From Paenibacillus sp. JJ-223 (GTDB lineage Bacteria; Bacillota; Bacilli; Paenibacillales; Paenibacillaceae): a stretch of 64,000 nucleotides of DNA. Every line of letters starts with the position of its first letter. The first letter of the stretch is position 1. Shown piece by piece: positions 26,992-35,771 of the stretch. The notes under the pieces were generated by a model, which made no database searches, had not been told where the DNA came from, and worked only from the letters and a program-made list of their open reading frames with translations. Both the position numbers and the translations under genes were made by a program. Location: assembly GCF_927798175.1 (NCBI RefSeq), contig NZ_CAKMMP010000006.1, positions 124,001 through 188,000 of the forward strand. The letters are read 5' to 3'.

Positions 26992-28518
26992 ATGATGAAT
27001 GTTTTATTAGTGGATGATGAGCCGTGGGTACTGGAAGGCCTGCGAACCATGGTGAATTGGGACAAATACGGTTTTCGAATCTGCGGAGAGGCCGAGAACG
27101 GCAATGCCGCCTGGTCGATGATTGAGGGGCTTCAGCCGGATCTGGTGTTTACAGATATTCACATGCCTTCCGTAAGTGGTCTCGAACTGATCGACCGTTC
27201 TATGCATGGGCTGGCCAAACCACCGCGATTCGTCATATTAAGCGGATATGACAACTTCGAATATGCCAAAACGGCGTTGGAACAGCGTGTGGAGGATTAT
27301 TTGCTCAAACCTATTGATGAGGCCGAGATTGAAACCGTATTGGAGCAGATGAGCCGTAAAATCCAGGAGGAGCATGCTTCGAAGGAAGCGCATCAGCGCG
27401 AGCGTGCTTTATATGTGAATTGTTTGTTCAACCGTCTGCTGCAGGGTGAGGACGACAGCGAACTGCAAGCGGAGGTGATGGGCATGCTGCAAATGGAAGG
27501 TCGTGAGAGCATGGCCTGTCTTCTGATTGAAACGGATGCCGGCACAGAGGACGTGAAGGCACGGGTACGCCTGTTGGCCGACGAACATTGGTCAGAGCCT
27601 TTTATGGATGCCGAAGGAAGAATCGGCGTGTTCGCTGCCGAAAGCGGAGGATCTCTGGAGCGGCTTGAAACATTGGGGAGAAGTCTGTTTGAGACATACT
27701 CCGGCCATGCGTCGATCATTGTTTCATTCGGTCATCAATCAGGCGGAGTAGGCGCGCTGCGGTCAGCGTATGACAGAGCGTTATCCGCGCTGAAATGGAA
27801 GCGTTACCAGCATGGAGGCGGCTTCGTGCAGGATCAGGAATTGCCGCAGTACGAGGACGTGGCCTGCGTAAATCATAAAGCTCTGGCAAACCTGCTTGCA
27901 ACGATTTTGTCGGGCGAACAAGACAGGCTGGAGGGAGAGGTGCATGCGCTGTTGACCAATTCGGACGCAGGAAGCCACGGGTCGGACATTGAATATGTCC
28001 GGGTTCAACTGCTGGCCCTCGAAATGGGGGTCCTCAAGCAGCTGAAGGAACTGGACGGGGATATGGACAGCTTTATGCTGCACGTTCAACAGATGCCGGT
28101 CGGCCTTACCGGCATACATTCCTATCCCGCGTTTCGGGAATATGCGCTCGAATTAAGCCGCATTGCCTCGAAGGCGCTGCAGGAGCAGCGGAAAGAAAAG
28201 GAATGCAGCACGGCCTTTCGGGTGGTGCAGTATGTCAATCAGGAGTTCCGGGAGAAACTGCAGCTTCAGGAGCTTGCTCAGAAATTTCATATGAATGCCA
28301 ACTATTTGGGGCAAGCCTTCAAACAGCAGACCGGAAAGTCCTTTCGGGAGTATCTGAATGATAAACGGATTGAAGAGGCAAAGCGGCTGTTGCGCCAGAG
28401 CCGTCTAAGCATTGCCGATGTCGCGGTAAACTCAGGGTATCCGAATGCCGACTATTTTGTAAGTCAGTTCAAGCGAATGACGGGCATGTCCCCTTCCGCA
28501 TACAGAAAGCAACCATAG
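26992..28518 (+). CDS. YesN-type response regulator (receiver plus AraC output), first copy
   Basis: 508 residues. The receiver domain (1-125) has the acidic pocket VLLVDDEPWVLEGL, phospho-acceptor D55 in LVFTDIHMPS and the conserved LLKPID lysine. A poorly conserved middle (~130-395) leads to an AraC-type double HTH (~405-505): LQLQELAQKFHMNANYLGQAFKQQTGKSFREYLN and IADVAVNSGYPNADYFVSQFKRMTGMSP. Regulators of this kind switch on carbohydrate transport and hydrolase genes in Paenibacillus and Bacillus. Start after AAAGGGGG. It heads the run YesN-YesM-YesN and is followed 28 bp later by the sensor kinase. Its partner is presumably that kinase. Confidence 0.92.
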   Translation: MMNVLLVDDEPWVLEGLRTMVNWDKYGFRICGEAENGNAAWSMIEGLQPDLVFTDIHMPSVSGLELIDRSMHGLAKPPRFVILSGYDNFEYAKTALEQRVEDYLLKPIDEAEIETVLEQMSRKIQEEHASKEAHQRERALYVNCLFNRLLQGEDDSELQAEVMGMLQMEGRESMACLLIETDAGTEDVKARVRLLADEHWSEPFMDAEGRIGVFAAESGGSLERLETLGRSLFETYSGHASIIVSFGHQSGGVGALRSAYDRALSALKWKRYQHGGGFVQDQELPQYEDVACVNHKALANLLATILSGEQDRLEGEVHALLTNSDAGSHGSDIEYVRVQLLALEMGVLKQLKELDGDMDSFMLHVQQMPVGLTGIHSYPAFREYALELSRIASKALQEQRKEKECSTAFRVVQYVNQEFREKLQLQELAQKFHMNANYLGQAFKQQTGKSFREYLNDKRIEEAKRLLRQSRLSIADVAVNSGYPNADYFVSQFKRMTGMSPSAYRKQP

Positions 28519-28546
28519 TTCCGACTCGGAAAGTAACGAATGAAGG

Positions 28547-30385
28547 ATGGCGATAGCAAATATGTTTAAAAAATTCCGATGGCGCGGCATCGTGAACGAT
28601 ATTCCTCTGAACTACAAGTTTATGCTGATCTACATTATCGGGATTTTGCTTCCCATCATCGCGAGCAATTATTTGTTCATGGATCGCATGACCGGTCTGA
28701 TCAAGGAGCGCGAGGAACAGAATTTGCAAATATCGCTGGAGCGGGCCAGAAAGGACATTCATACGATGATTGACGGCGGCATCGCCGTCAGTCACGCCTT
28801 GATTACGGACAAGCTGTTGTCCGAATCGATGGATCGGGAGTACAACGGCCAGCTGGATTTCTACACCACGTTCGATGAGCAGCTCCGCCACCGGGTGACC
28901 TCGTATATTCCCGTGAACAACCAAATTCAGCGAATTGGCATCTACACGGACAATCCAACGATCGTGCCTGGCGGGGATTATTACTATCTGGACGATACGA
29001 TGCGCGCCAGTACTTGGTTCAGGCAGTGGAAAGCGGCAGGAGAATCGCTGAGAGTGATCGCTTACCGCGATCAGGCTGCGAATGATCGGGCGGCGATCGC
29101 TTCGTATTTTAGCGTAATTGAAAAAATGGACTATTACAACGCGGACAATTCTTATCAAAAGCTGGTCCGCATTGACTTTTACCTTAATCGTTTCTACGAC
29201 GTTATTGCCAGAGAAAAAAGCTCGTTGGATCTGTATCTGGTCAACGCCCAGAATCAAATCATCGTGTCGACGGATGACAAGTATCAGGGCGAGGTGGATA
29301 GCGACTACGCCTTGTTCGATATGAGCAAGACGGCAGACAAGGACCTACATATCGTTACGATTGGCACCGCCAGCTATGTGAAAGGCTGGAAGCTGATCGG
29401 CGTGCCCCAGGAAACACGCGTCAAACAAGCGATGCTGTCCATGCAGCTTTATTTCGGCATGCTCGCCGGCATCATTACACTGATTACGTCGGTTTTCATC
29501 TATGTCATGCTGCGGTCCTACAATTATCGGGTGAAGCGTCTGTCCAGACATATGCAAAAGGTGGGCAACGAGAAATTCGATCTGATCAACATTGATGGCG
29601 GAAAAGACGAGATCGGCCATCTGATCCGCAATTTCAATATGATGACCGCTCAGATCCATTCCTTGATCAACAATGTGTACAAACTTGAAATTCAGCAGCG
29701 AAGCCAGGAAGCCGAACGCATTCGTGCCGAGCTGAATTTGCTGCAAAGCCAGATGAATCCTCACTTTTTATTTAATACGCTGAATGCGCTGCTTGTCGTT
29801 AGCACCAAAAACAATTATGTAGATGTCAAGGATATCATCAAGGACCTCTCCAAACTGCTGCGCCGCCTGCTGAACTGGAAGGATGACCTGGTAACGCTGG
29901 AGGAGGAGATGAGTTTTACGGTCATGTACCTGGGGATCGAAAAGTTCCGTTTCCGGGACAAGTTTGAATATTACATTGACATCAGCGATGAAGCGAGGCA
30001 TTATAAAATACCAAAAATGAGCATCCAGCAATTGGCAGAGAATGCTTGCAAGCATGGCATACAGGCTATTGAGGGTTTTGGCTATGTGAAGATCCGAGCC
30101 GAAATCGCAAGCGAGCGCCTGCGCATCGTTGTATCCGATAATGGCAAGGGCATGAACAAGGAGCGGCTGCAAGAGGTTCTGTACCACATGCGGAGCAAGG
30201 AGGAGAGCGGGGGCAGCAATATCGGCCTGCGCAACGTCTATCGTCGTCTTGAATTGTATTACGACGATAAGGTGAATTTCAGCCTGGTGAGCAGAATGGG
30301 CGAGGGGACCGAGGTGTCCTTTGAAATTCCGTTGCACCTGCTGGAGCATCAGGGTGGAGAAGGAGGCAAGGACATTGGCATTTAA
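28547..30385 (+). CDS. YesM-type sensor histidine kinase
   Basis: 612 residues. Two transmembrane segments (~28-46 and ~296-318) bracket a large extracellular sensor. A HAMP domain (~318-370) follows, then a His_kinase domain with H406 in QSQMNPHFLFNTLNAL and the ATPase (N-box ENACKHGIQ, G-box VVSDNGKGMN and SNIGLRNVYRRL). YesM kinases sense extracellular oligosaccharides, often through a binding lipoprotein. The start at 28547 could instead be ATG 28562 (MFKKFRWR); neither has an ideal ribosome site. It is placed between two YesN regulators and presumably phosphorylates one or both. Confidence 0.92.
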   Translation: MAIANMFKKFRWRGIVNDIPLNYKFMLIYIIGILLPIIASNYLFMDRMTGLIKEREEQNLQISLERARKDIHTMIDGGIAVSHALITDKLLSESMDREYNGQLDFYTTFDEQLRHRVTSYIPVNNQIQRIGIYTDNPTIVPGGDYYYLDDTMRASTWFRQWKAAGESLRVIAYRDQAANDRAAIASYFSVIEKMDYYNADNSYQKLVRIDFYLNRFYDVIAREKSSLDLYLVNAQNQIIVSTDDKYQGEVDSDYALFDMSKTADKDLHIVTIGTASYVKGWKLIGVPQETRVKQAMLSMQLYFGMLAGIITLITSVFIYVMLRSYNYRVKRLSRHMQKVGNEKFDLINIDGGKDEIGHLIRNFNMMTAQIHSLINNVYKLEIQQRSQEAERIRAELNLLQSQMNPHFLFNTLNALLVVSTKNNYVDVKDIIKDLSKLLRRLLNWKDDLVTLEEEMSFTVMYLGIEKFRFRDKFEYYIDISDEARHYKIPKMSIQQLAENACKHGIQAIEGFGYVKIRAEIASERLRIVVSDNGKGMNKERLQEVLYHMRSKEESGGSNIGLRNVYRRLELYYDDKVNFSLVSRMGEGTEVSFEIPLHLLEHQGGEGGKDIGI

Positions 30386-31913
30386 AGTACTGCTGATCGA
30401 TGATGAGCCTTGGGCGCTGGAGGGCTTGCAGCTGTGTATCCCTTGGGAAAGCCTTGGGTTTGAGGTGTGTGCCTTGTGTGGAAACGGGGCGGAAGGGTTG
30501 GAACGGATGGAAGAGCTGAAGCCGGATCTGGTCATGGTCGATATTCATATGCCGGTCATGGACGGGTTGGAGATGATCGAGGAATGGCGGCGCAGAGGCA
30601 ACTGGTCAACCAAGTTTATTATTTTGACGGGATACAGCGATTTCGGGTATGCGCGAAAAGCGCTGAAATTCAGAGTTTCCCGGTATCTGCTCAAACCGCT
30701 GGATGAGGAACAGGCAGAGTCCGAGGTGCGCGCGATAGGTCAAGAGCTGATCAAGGAGCAGGAGCAGCTTTATATCGGACAGGTCGCGCAGAGAGAGCAG
30801 GAGATTTTGGCGATTAAGGAGGCGCTGACGGGTACAGCGCTATCCACAGAAGCTGCTCGATTCATGGAATCCCTGTCCCGGTCCGCCGATGTCTGGAATG
30901 TATGCCTGGTTCAGGTGTCCGGAGAGGATTATAGCCGATGGAACAGCATTGCAGCAGAGTTTCTGCACGGGTGGAACGCCATCTATATGATCCGCTTGCG
31001 CAACGATCTGGTTTCCATTGTGTTCGGAGATGCTGCCCACTCCTCCCAAGGATCGGGAGAAAGCGTAAGGAAGCGATTGGAGGCACTGGCTCGCCATCTG
31101 GCGGGCTTTCGTGCCTTTATGGCGATTGGCGCAGCCGAATCCTCGCTGACGCGCATCGGCCATTCGCGAATCACGGCCGAGGAAGCGCTGCTGCACGCCT
31201 TTTATGAAGCGGAGAGAAACGAAGTATTGGAATATGACGCGCTCAAGGAGCATGTTTTTCAAAGGCATTACGACCAGGTGGAGCTGCTGGATCGCATGCT
31301 GGGAACGTTTCATCTCATTGACCATGCGGCCTATCGGGCCGTTGTGGATCATATGAATCAATCCTTCCGTCAGACGCGGGTTCACCCGGATGAGGCCCGA
31401 AAATTCGTCATCTACCTTCTTCATGAAATTCGCGCGTATATGGGGGAACAAATGGAAAAGGATTCAGGCCCTTCGAATCGTCTGTTCGAGATCCCCAATC
31501 TGGATGAAGTCCTGTTGACCTTTGATGACTTGATCGGCATGCTGCATTCATGCGGACGAGTCTGCTTTGAATTGCTGCTGAAGGAGAATGCGGCCGAGGC
31601 CCAGGGCATTGTGCAGGATATCAATGACTATATCCATACGCATTTTCGCGAAGGATTGACCATTAAGCTGCTGGCGGAACGTTTCTTTCTGCACCCGGCT
31701 TATCTGGGGCAATTATTGATACGGAAAAACGGAATCGGCTTCAACGAGCTGCTCCATAATCTGCGCATTGAGGAAGCTTGCCGGCTGCTTCAGACGAATC
31801 TGTACAAAAACAGCGAGGTGGCAGAAAGGGTTGGATACGCCAGCTACAATCATTTTTTGAAACAATTTGAGAAGCGTCTTGAGATGTCCCCCAACGAATA
31901 CAAGAAAACCTGA
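30375..31913 (+). CDS. YesN-type response regulator, second copy
   Basis: 512 residues from a TTG start at 30375, 8 bp after AAGGAGG and overlapping the kinase stop by 11 bp. The receiver has FKVLLIDDEPWALEGLQL, phospho-acceptor D56 in LVMVDIHMPV and LLKPLDEEQ; the C-terminal AraC HTH has LTIKLLAERFFLHPAYLGQLLIRKNGIGFNELLH and VAERVGYASYNHFLKQFEKRLEMSPNEYKK. The frame open further upstream is inside the kinase gene and is not used. Overlap with the kinase suggests this is its main partner and the upstream YesN the accessory one. The two receivers are alike in their first helix, pointing to an old duplication. Confidence 0.92.
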   Translation: MAFKVLLIDDEPWALEGLQLCIPWESLGFEVCALCGNGAEGLERMEELKPDLVMVDIHMPVMDGLEMIEEWRRRGNWSTKFIILTGYSDFGYARKALKFRVSRYLLKPLDEEQAESEVRAIGQELIKEQEQLYIGQVAQREQEILAIKEALTGTALSTEAARFMESLSRSADVWNVCLVQVSGEDYSRWNSIAAEFLHGWNAIYMIRLRNDLVSIVFGDAAHSSQGSGESVRKRLEALARHLAGFRAFMAIGAAESSLTRIGHSRITAEEALLHAFYEAERNEVLEYDALKEHVFQRHYDQVELLDRMLGTFHLIDHAAYRAVVDHMNQSFRQTRVHPDEARKFVIYLLHEIRAYMGEQMEKDSGPSNRLFEIPNLDEVLLTFDDLIGMLHSCGRVCFELLLKENAAEAQGIVQDINDYIHTHFREGLTIKLLAERFFLHPAYLGQLLIRKNGIGFNELLHNLRIEEACRLLQTNLYKNSEVAERVGYASYNHFLKQFEKRLEMSPNEYKKT

Positions 31914-31967
31914 GCTTTTCTCGGAAAGAGCTATAATTCGAATATAGTTTCCAGACAGCTGTAAATT

Positions 31968-32000
31968 TATAATGAAATCATTCACATGAAAGGGCTTTCA
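31968..32000 (+). promoter_or_regulatory. Promoter -10 and cre-like CcpA site before the sugar transporter
   Basis: TATAAT (31968-31973) is followed by TGAAAGGGCTTTCA (31987-32000). That matches the CcpA consensus TGAAAGCGCTTTCA except for the central base. A cre just downstream of the start site usually blocks transcription in the presence of a preferred sugar. The -35 is poor, fitting dependence on an activator such as YesN. Confidence 0.65.
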
Positions 32001-32031
32001 CAAAAGCAAGATCAAATTTTGGAGGTGCTTT

Positions 32032-33711
32032 ATGGGGGACAGCAAGAAAAAGTTTTTCCGCATGGGGGCAACACTGCTGCTATCACTTAGCGTTGCACTG
32101 GCCGGCTGCTCAGGCGGCGGTGCAAATGAACCAGGCAGCGGCGAGGCAAGCAGCGGCAGCGAGGTTGGACCTGACAATCCGATCGAAATCTCGGTATTTC
32201 TGAACGAGGCCGGACAGCAGCCAACCGCAGACAACAAAATCTACAAGAAAATGAAGGAAGAGCTTGGCGTTACGTTCAAATTCGAATTTTTGGCCGGCGA
32301 CAAAAACCAAAAGCTCGGCGTCATGATTGCCGGAGGAGATTATCCGGATCTGATCTCAGCGGATACCAAGCTGACTGCAGCCGGTTCGGTCATTCCGCTC
32401 GAAGACCTGATCGAGGAGCATGCGCCTAATCTGAAGAAGCATTATGAAAAGTACTGGAACCAGATGAAGGACCCTAACGACGGGCACATCTATTACCTGC
32501 CCAACTACGGGGCTTACAACGGCGAGGTAGCGGATACTTATTACAGTGGACCTGCCTTCTGGATTCAGAAAGCCGTGTTGAAAGAATTCGGTTACCCGAC
32601 GCTGAAGACACTGGACGAATACTTTGAGTTGATCGCGAAATACAAGGAGAAATATCCAACCATCGACGGCAAGCCGACCATCGGCTTCGAGGTATTGAAC
32701 TATGACTGGAAAAACTGGGGCCTTTTGAACCCGCCACAGCATTTGATCGGTCATCCGAATGATGGCGGCGTCGTTGTAAACGATGGCAAGGCAGAGATTT
32801 TTGCGGACAAGGATTACGCCAAAACGTACTATGAGAAGCTTAATGAAATTAACGCACAAGGCTTGCTCGACAAGGAAGCGTTTGCGCAAAACTACGATCA
32901 GTACATGGCTAAATTGTCCAGCGGCACAGTACTCGGCATGTTCGACCAGCACTGGAACTTCGGCAGCGCTGAAGATTCTTTGGTAACACAAGGCAAAATC
33001 GAACGCACGTATGTCGGCTTCCCGCTCGTGTACGATAGCAGCACGAAGGACTACTACCGCGACCGTGCAGCGCTCAACTTGAACAACGGTTTCGGTATTA
33101 CCGTAAGCGCTAAAGATCCTGTAAAAATTATTAAAGTGCTCGACAAGTTGATGGAAGAAGAATGGCAGAAAACGCTCACTTGGGGCATTGAGGGCGAGGA
33201 CTACTACGTCAACGACGAAGGACGCTTCATGAAAACGCAGGAACAACGCGACAACGCTGCGGATGCTGCATGGAAGCTGGCTAACAAAGCGGACGCCTAC
33301 TATGCCACCGCACCGAAGCTGGAAGGTTATTTCAGCGATGGCAACGCCACTTCGGCAAGCAATCAGCCCGAAGAATATCAATCCAGCCTGAAACCGTTTG
33401 ATAAGGAAGTTCTGGATGCATATGGATTCAACAGCTACGTGGATTTCTTCAGCGATCCGCCGGAAAATCCAATCTACTACCCGGCCTGGTCCGTCGATCT
33501 GGTTGAAGGTTCTCCAGCCAAGATTGCCAATACCAAGCTGAACGAATTGTCGACCAAATATTTGCCGAAAGCGATTCTGGCCAACCCATCGGAATTCGGC
33601 AGTGTCTGGAACGAATACGTTTCCGAAATTCAAAAGCTGGATATCAAGGCTTACGAAAGCCGGATCAATGAAGTATTGCAGTGGAGAATCGATAACTGGT
33701 CCGTGAAATAA
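32032..33711 (+). CDS. Extracellular solute-binding lipoprotein (oligosaccharide, LplA-like)
   Basis: 559 residues. Lipoprotein signal ending LAGCSGGG, so lipidated near residue 25 and tethered outside the membrane. The mature protein has the family-1 binding-protein fold of the large LplA type: SVFLNEAGQQPTADNKIYKKM, GGDYPDLISADTKL, then IYYLPNYGAYNG. It would capture xylo-oligosaccharides or similar sugars for the two permeases downstream. GGAGGTG precedes the start. The GH10 and GH43 genes of the same locus suggest xylan-derived ligands; that is inference. Confidence 0.9.
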   Translation: MGDSKKKFFRMGATLLLSLSVALAGCSGGGANEPGSGEASSGSEVGPDNPIEISVFLNEAGQQPTADNKIYKKMKEELGVTFKFEFLAGDKNQKLGVMIAGGDYPDLISADTKLTAAGSVIPLEDLIEEHAPNLKKHYEKYWNQMKDPNDGHIYYLPNYGAYNGEVADTYYSGPAFWIQKAVLKEFGYPTLKTLDEYFELIAKYKEKYPTIDGKPTIGFEVLNYDWKNWGLLNPPQHLIGHPNDGGVVVNDGKAEIFADKDYAKTYYEKLNEINAQGLLDKEAFAQNYDQYMAKLSSGTVLGMFDQHWNFGSAEDSLVTQGKIERTYVGFPLVYDSSTKDYYRDRAALNLNNGFGITVSAKDPVKIIKVLDKLMEEEWQKTLTWGIEGEDYYVNDEGRFMKTQEQRDNAADAAWKLANKADAYYATAPKLEGYFSDGNATSASNQPEEYQSSLKPFDKEVLDAYGFNSYVDFFSDPPENPIYYPAWSVDLVEGSPAKIANTKLNELSTKYLPKAILANPSEFGSVWNEYVSEIQKLDIKAYESRINEVLQWRIDNWSVK

Positions 33712-33723
33712 GACAACGGTCAT

Positions 33724-33759
33724 CAGGAAGGGAGGCAGCTTTCCTTCCTTCCTGTTTTT
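33724..33759 (+). terminator. Hairpin between binding protein and permease genes
   Basis: CAGGAAGGGAGG pairs with CCTTCCTTCCTG (one G-T pair) around CAGCTTT, followed by five T residues. It is a partial terminator or mRNA-stabilising element that would keep binding-protein expression above permease expression. Confidence 0.75.
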
Positions 33760-33855
33760 GCAAAAACGCGTATTGCTGGACGCAGTCTGTCATCTTGGAA
33801 AAACGTCGCTTGACGTTTTCTTTTCAATACAAAGCTGGATAGGGAGCTTGATATT

Positions 33856-34821
33856 ATGGAGGAAATCGTAGTGGGCAACAAGCCGCTCGGCCCGAAGAAA
33901 AAACCGAAAATCCGACGGCTGACCTGGCAGAACATCAAAGCGCAGAGACAGCTGATCTGGATGTCTGTTCCTCTGCTTGCGTATATCGTTACCTTTGCTT
34001 ACGTCCCTGTCTGGGGCTGGACCATGGCTTTTCAGGATTATAAGCCTGCAAGAAGCTTCTCACAGCAAACCTGGGTAGGATTCAAGCATTTTCAATTTTT
34101 ATTCACGGATGACAACTTTTTGCGAGTGCTTCGCAATACGCTGGCGATGAGTGTGATCAACCTCATATTAGGCTTTGTAACCGCGATTATTCTGGCCCTG
34201 CTGCTCAATGAGATCAAAAAGGTCATGTGGAAGCGGACGGTGCAGACGATTTCGTATCTGCCCCACTTTTTATCGTGGATTATCGTTACCGGCATCGTGG
34301 CGACCTCGCTCGCTTCCGACGGCATCGTTAATGATATTTTAATGAAATTGCACCTCATCAATGAACCCATTCTCTGGCTGACGGAAGGAAAGTATTTCTG
34401 GGGAGTCGTTGCGGGTTCCCATGTCTGGAAGGAAGTCGGCTGGAACACGATTATTTATTTGGCGGCTATGGCCTCTATTGATCCGGCGCTGTATGAAGCC
34501 TCCGACATTGATGGAGCCAATCGGTACCAAAAAATGTGGAACATCACCCTGCCGGGAATCAAGCCAACCATTGTCATCCTGCTGATTATGTCGATCGGAC
34601 ATATTTTGGAAGCAGGCTTTGAGGTTCAATATTTGCTGGGCAACGGACTTGTTGTTGACTGGTCGGAAACGATTGATATCTTTGTGCTCAAATACGGGAT
34701 TGCCCAGGGCAACTATTCGCTAGCTACTGCCGGCGGGATATTCAAAACCGTAGTCAGCATTACCATGTTGCTCATCGCGAATTGGACCGCCAAGCGGCTT
34801 GGGGAAGAGAGGCTGTTATAA
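33856..34821 (+). CDS. Sugar ABC transporter permease, LplB type
   Basis: 321 residues with six membrane segments. The BPD_transp_1 EAA loop is visible as YEASDIDGANRYQKMWNITLPGIKP, which docks with the ATPase. The start MEEIVVGNKPLGPKKK is followed by a long cytosolic lead of the LplB group. It pairs with the next permease; AGGGAG lies 10 bp before the start. No ATPase gene is present in the locus, as in many Firmicutes where a shared MsmX-type ATPase serves several transporters. Confidence 0.92.
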   Translation: MEEIVVGNKPLGPKKKPKIRRLTWQNIKAQRQLIWMSVPLLAYIVTFAYVPVWGWTMAFQDYKPARSFSQQTWVGFKHFQFLFTDDNFLRVLRNTLAMSVINLILGFVTAIILALLLNEIKKVMWKRTVQTISYLPHFLSWIIVTGIVATSLASDGIVNDILMKLHLINEPILWLTEGKYFWGVVAGSHVWKEVGWNTIIYLAAMASIDPALYEASDIDGANRYQKMWNITLPGIKPTIVILLIMSIGHILEAGFEVQYLLGNGLVVDWSETIDIFVLKYGIAQGNYSLATAGGIFKTVVSITMLLIANWTAKRLGEERLL

Positions 34822-34823
34822 TC

Positions 34824-35771
34824 ATGAAAAAAACTACATTGTCCGGTTCAGGGAATACGGCACTTTCCGTACGCCGCCCGGGTGGCAGGGGCATTGAACC
34901 GATTCTGTTCAACACCTTCAATACCATCTTTATGATTTTGCTGGTCATTGTCACGTTGTACCCGTTTCTGAACACGATTGTCGTTTCGTTCAATGCAGGG
35001 AATGACACCATCCGGGGTGGATTGTACTTATGGCCTCGCGAGTTCACGATGCAGAACTACAAAGCCGTGTTTGCATCAGGCACGATTTATAATGCGTTCA
35101 TGGTTTCCGTGGCGCGTACGGTGCTTTCCACCGTGCTCAATATATTCCTGACCACCATGCTGGCCTATACGCTGAGCCGCCGGGAATATATTTTCCGCAA
35201 GCTGATCACGACCGTGTTTGTACTGACGATGTATTTCAACGCAGGGCTCATTCCGGGGTATTTCCTGATGAAGGACCTGCATTTGATCAATTCGTTCTGG
35301 GTGTATGTCATCCCGTCGCTGGTCAGCGCGTTTAACTTGATCGTCATCCGTACTTATATCTATACCATCCCCGAAAGCCTGATCGAATCAGCCAAAATAG
35401 ACGGGGCCGGAGATTTCAGGATTTTCTGGAAAGTCATCTTTCCGCTGTGCAAACCCGTTTTGGCAACGATTGCGCTCTTCGTCGCGGTAGGGGCATGGAA
35501 CTCCTGGTTCGATGCTTTTCTGTATACGTCCTCCCGTCAAGAGCTGAGCACGCTGCAATATGAATTGATGAAGCTGTTATCCTCCAGCATGAACGCCAAC
35601 AGCAACCCTTCGGTAGCCAACGGCGTTGGGGTGGAGCATTCGACACAGGTAACGCCGATTTCAATCCGGGCCGCGATTACCATTGTTGCTTCGGTACCGA
35701 TCCTGCTCGTATATCCGTTCATGCAAAAATACTTTGTCGTTGGACTTAACGTAGGGAGTGTGAAGGAATAA
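34824..35771 (+). CDS. Sugar ABC transporter permease, YtcP/LplC type
   Basis: 315 residues from ATG 34824, two bases after the preceding stop. Six membrane segments; EAA loop ESAKIDGAGDFRIFWKVIFPLCKP. It ends with the common VGLNVGSVKE tail of this group. Together with the LplB-type partner it forms the channel for the oligosaccharide caught by the lipoprotein. Its stop overlaps the start of the next GH43 gene by one base (TAATG), so transport and hydrolysis genes are one operon. Confidence 0.92.
   Translation: MKKTTLSGSGNTALSVRRPGGRGIEPILFNTFNTIFMILLVIVTLYPFLNTIVVSFNAGNDTIRGGLYLWPREFTMQNYKAVFASGTIYNAFMVSVARTVLSTVLNIFLTTMLAYTLSRREYIFRKLITTVFVLTMYFNAGLIPGYFLMKDLHLINSFWVYVIPSLVSAFNLIVIRTYIYTIPESLIESAKIDGAGDFRIFWKVIFPLCKPVLATIALFVAVGAWNSWFDAFLYTSSRQELSTLQYELMKLLSSSMNANSNPSVANGVGVEHSTQVTPISIRAAITIVASVPILLVYPFMQKYFVVGLNVGSVKE

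Noticed and set aside
32356-33723. 455-aa minus-strand frame opposite the binding protein gene
   Set aside because: The lipoprotein on the plus strand is well supported; the antisense frame lacks a ribosome site and a known fold.
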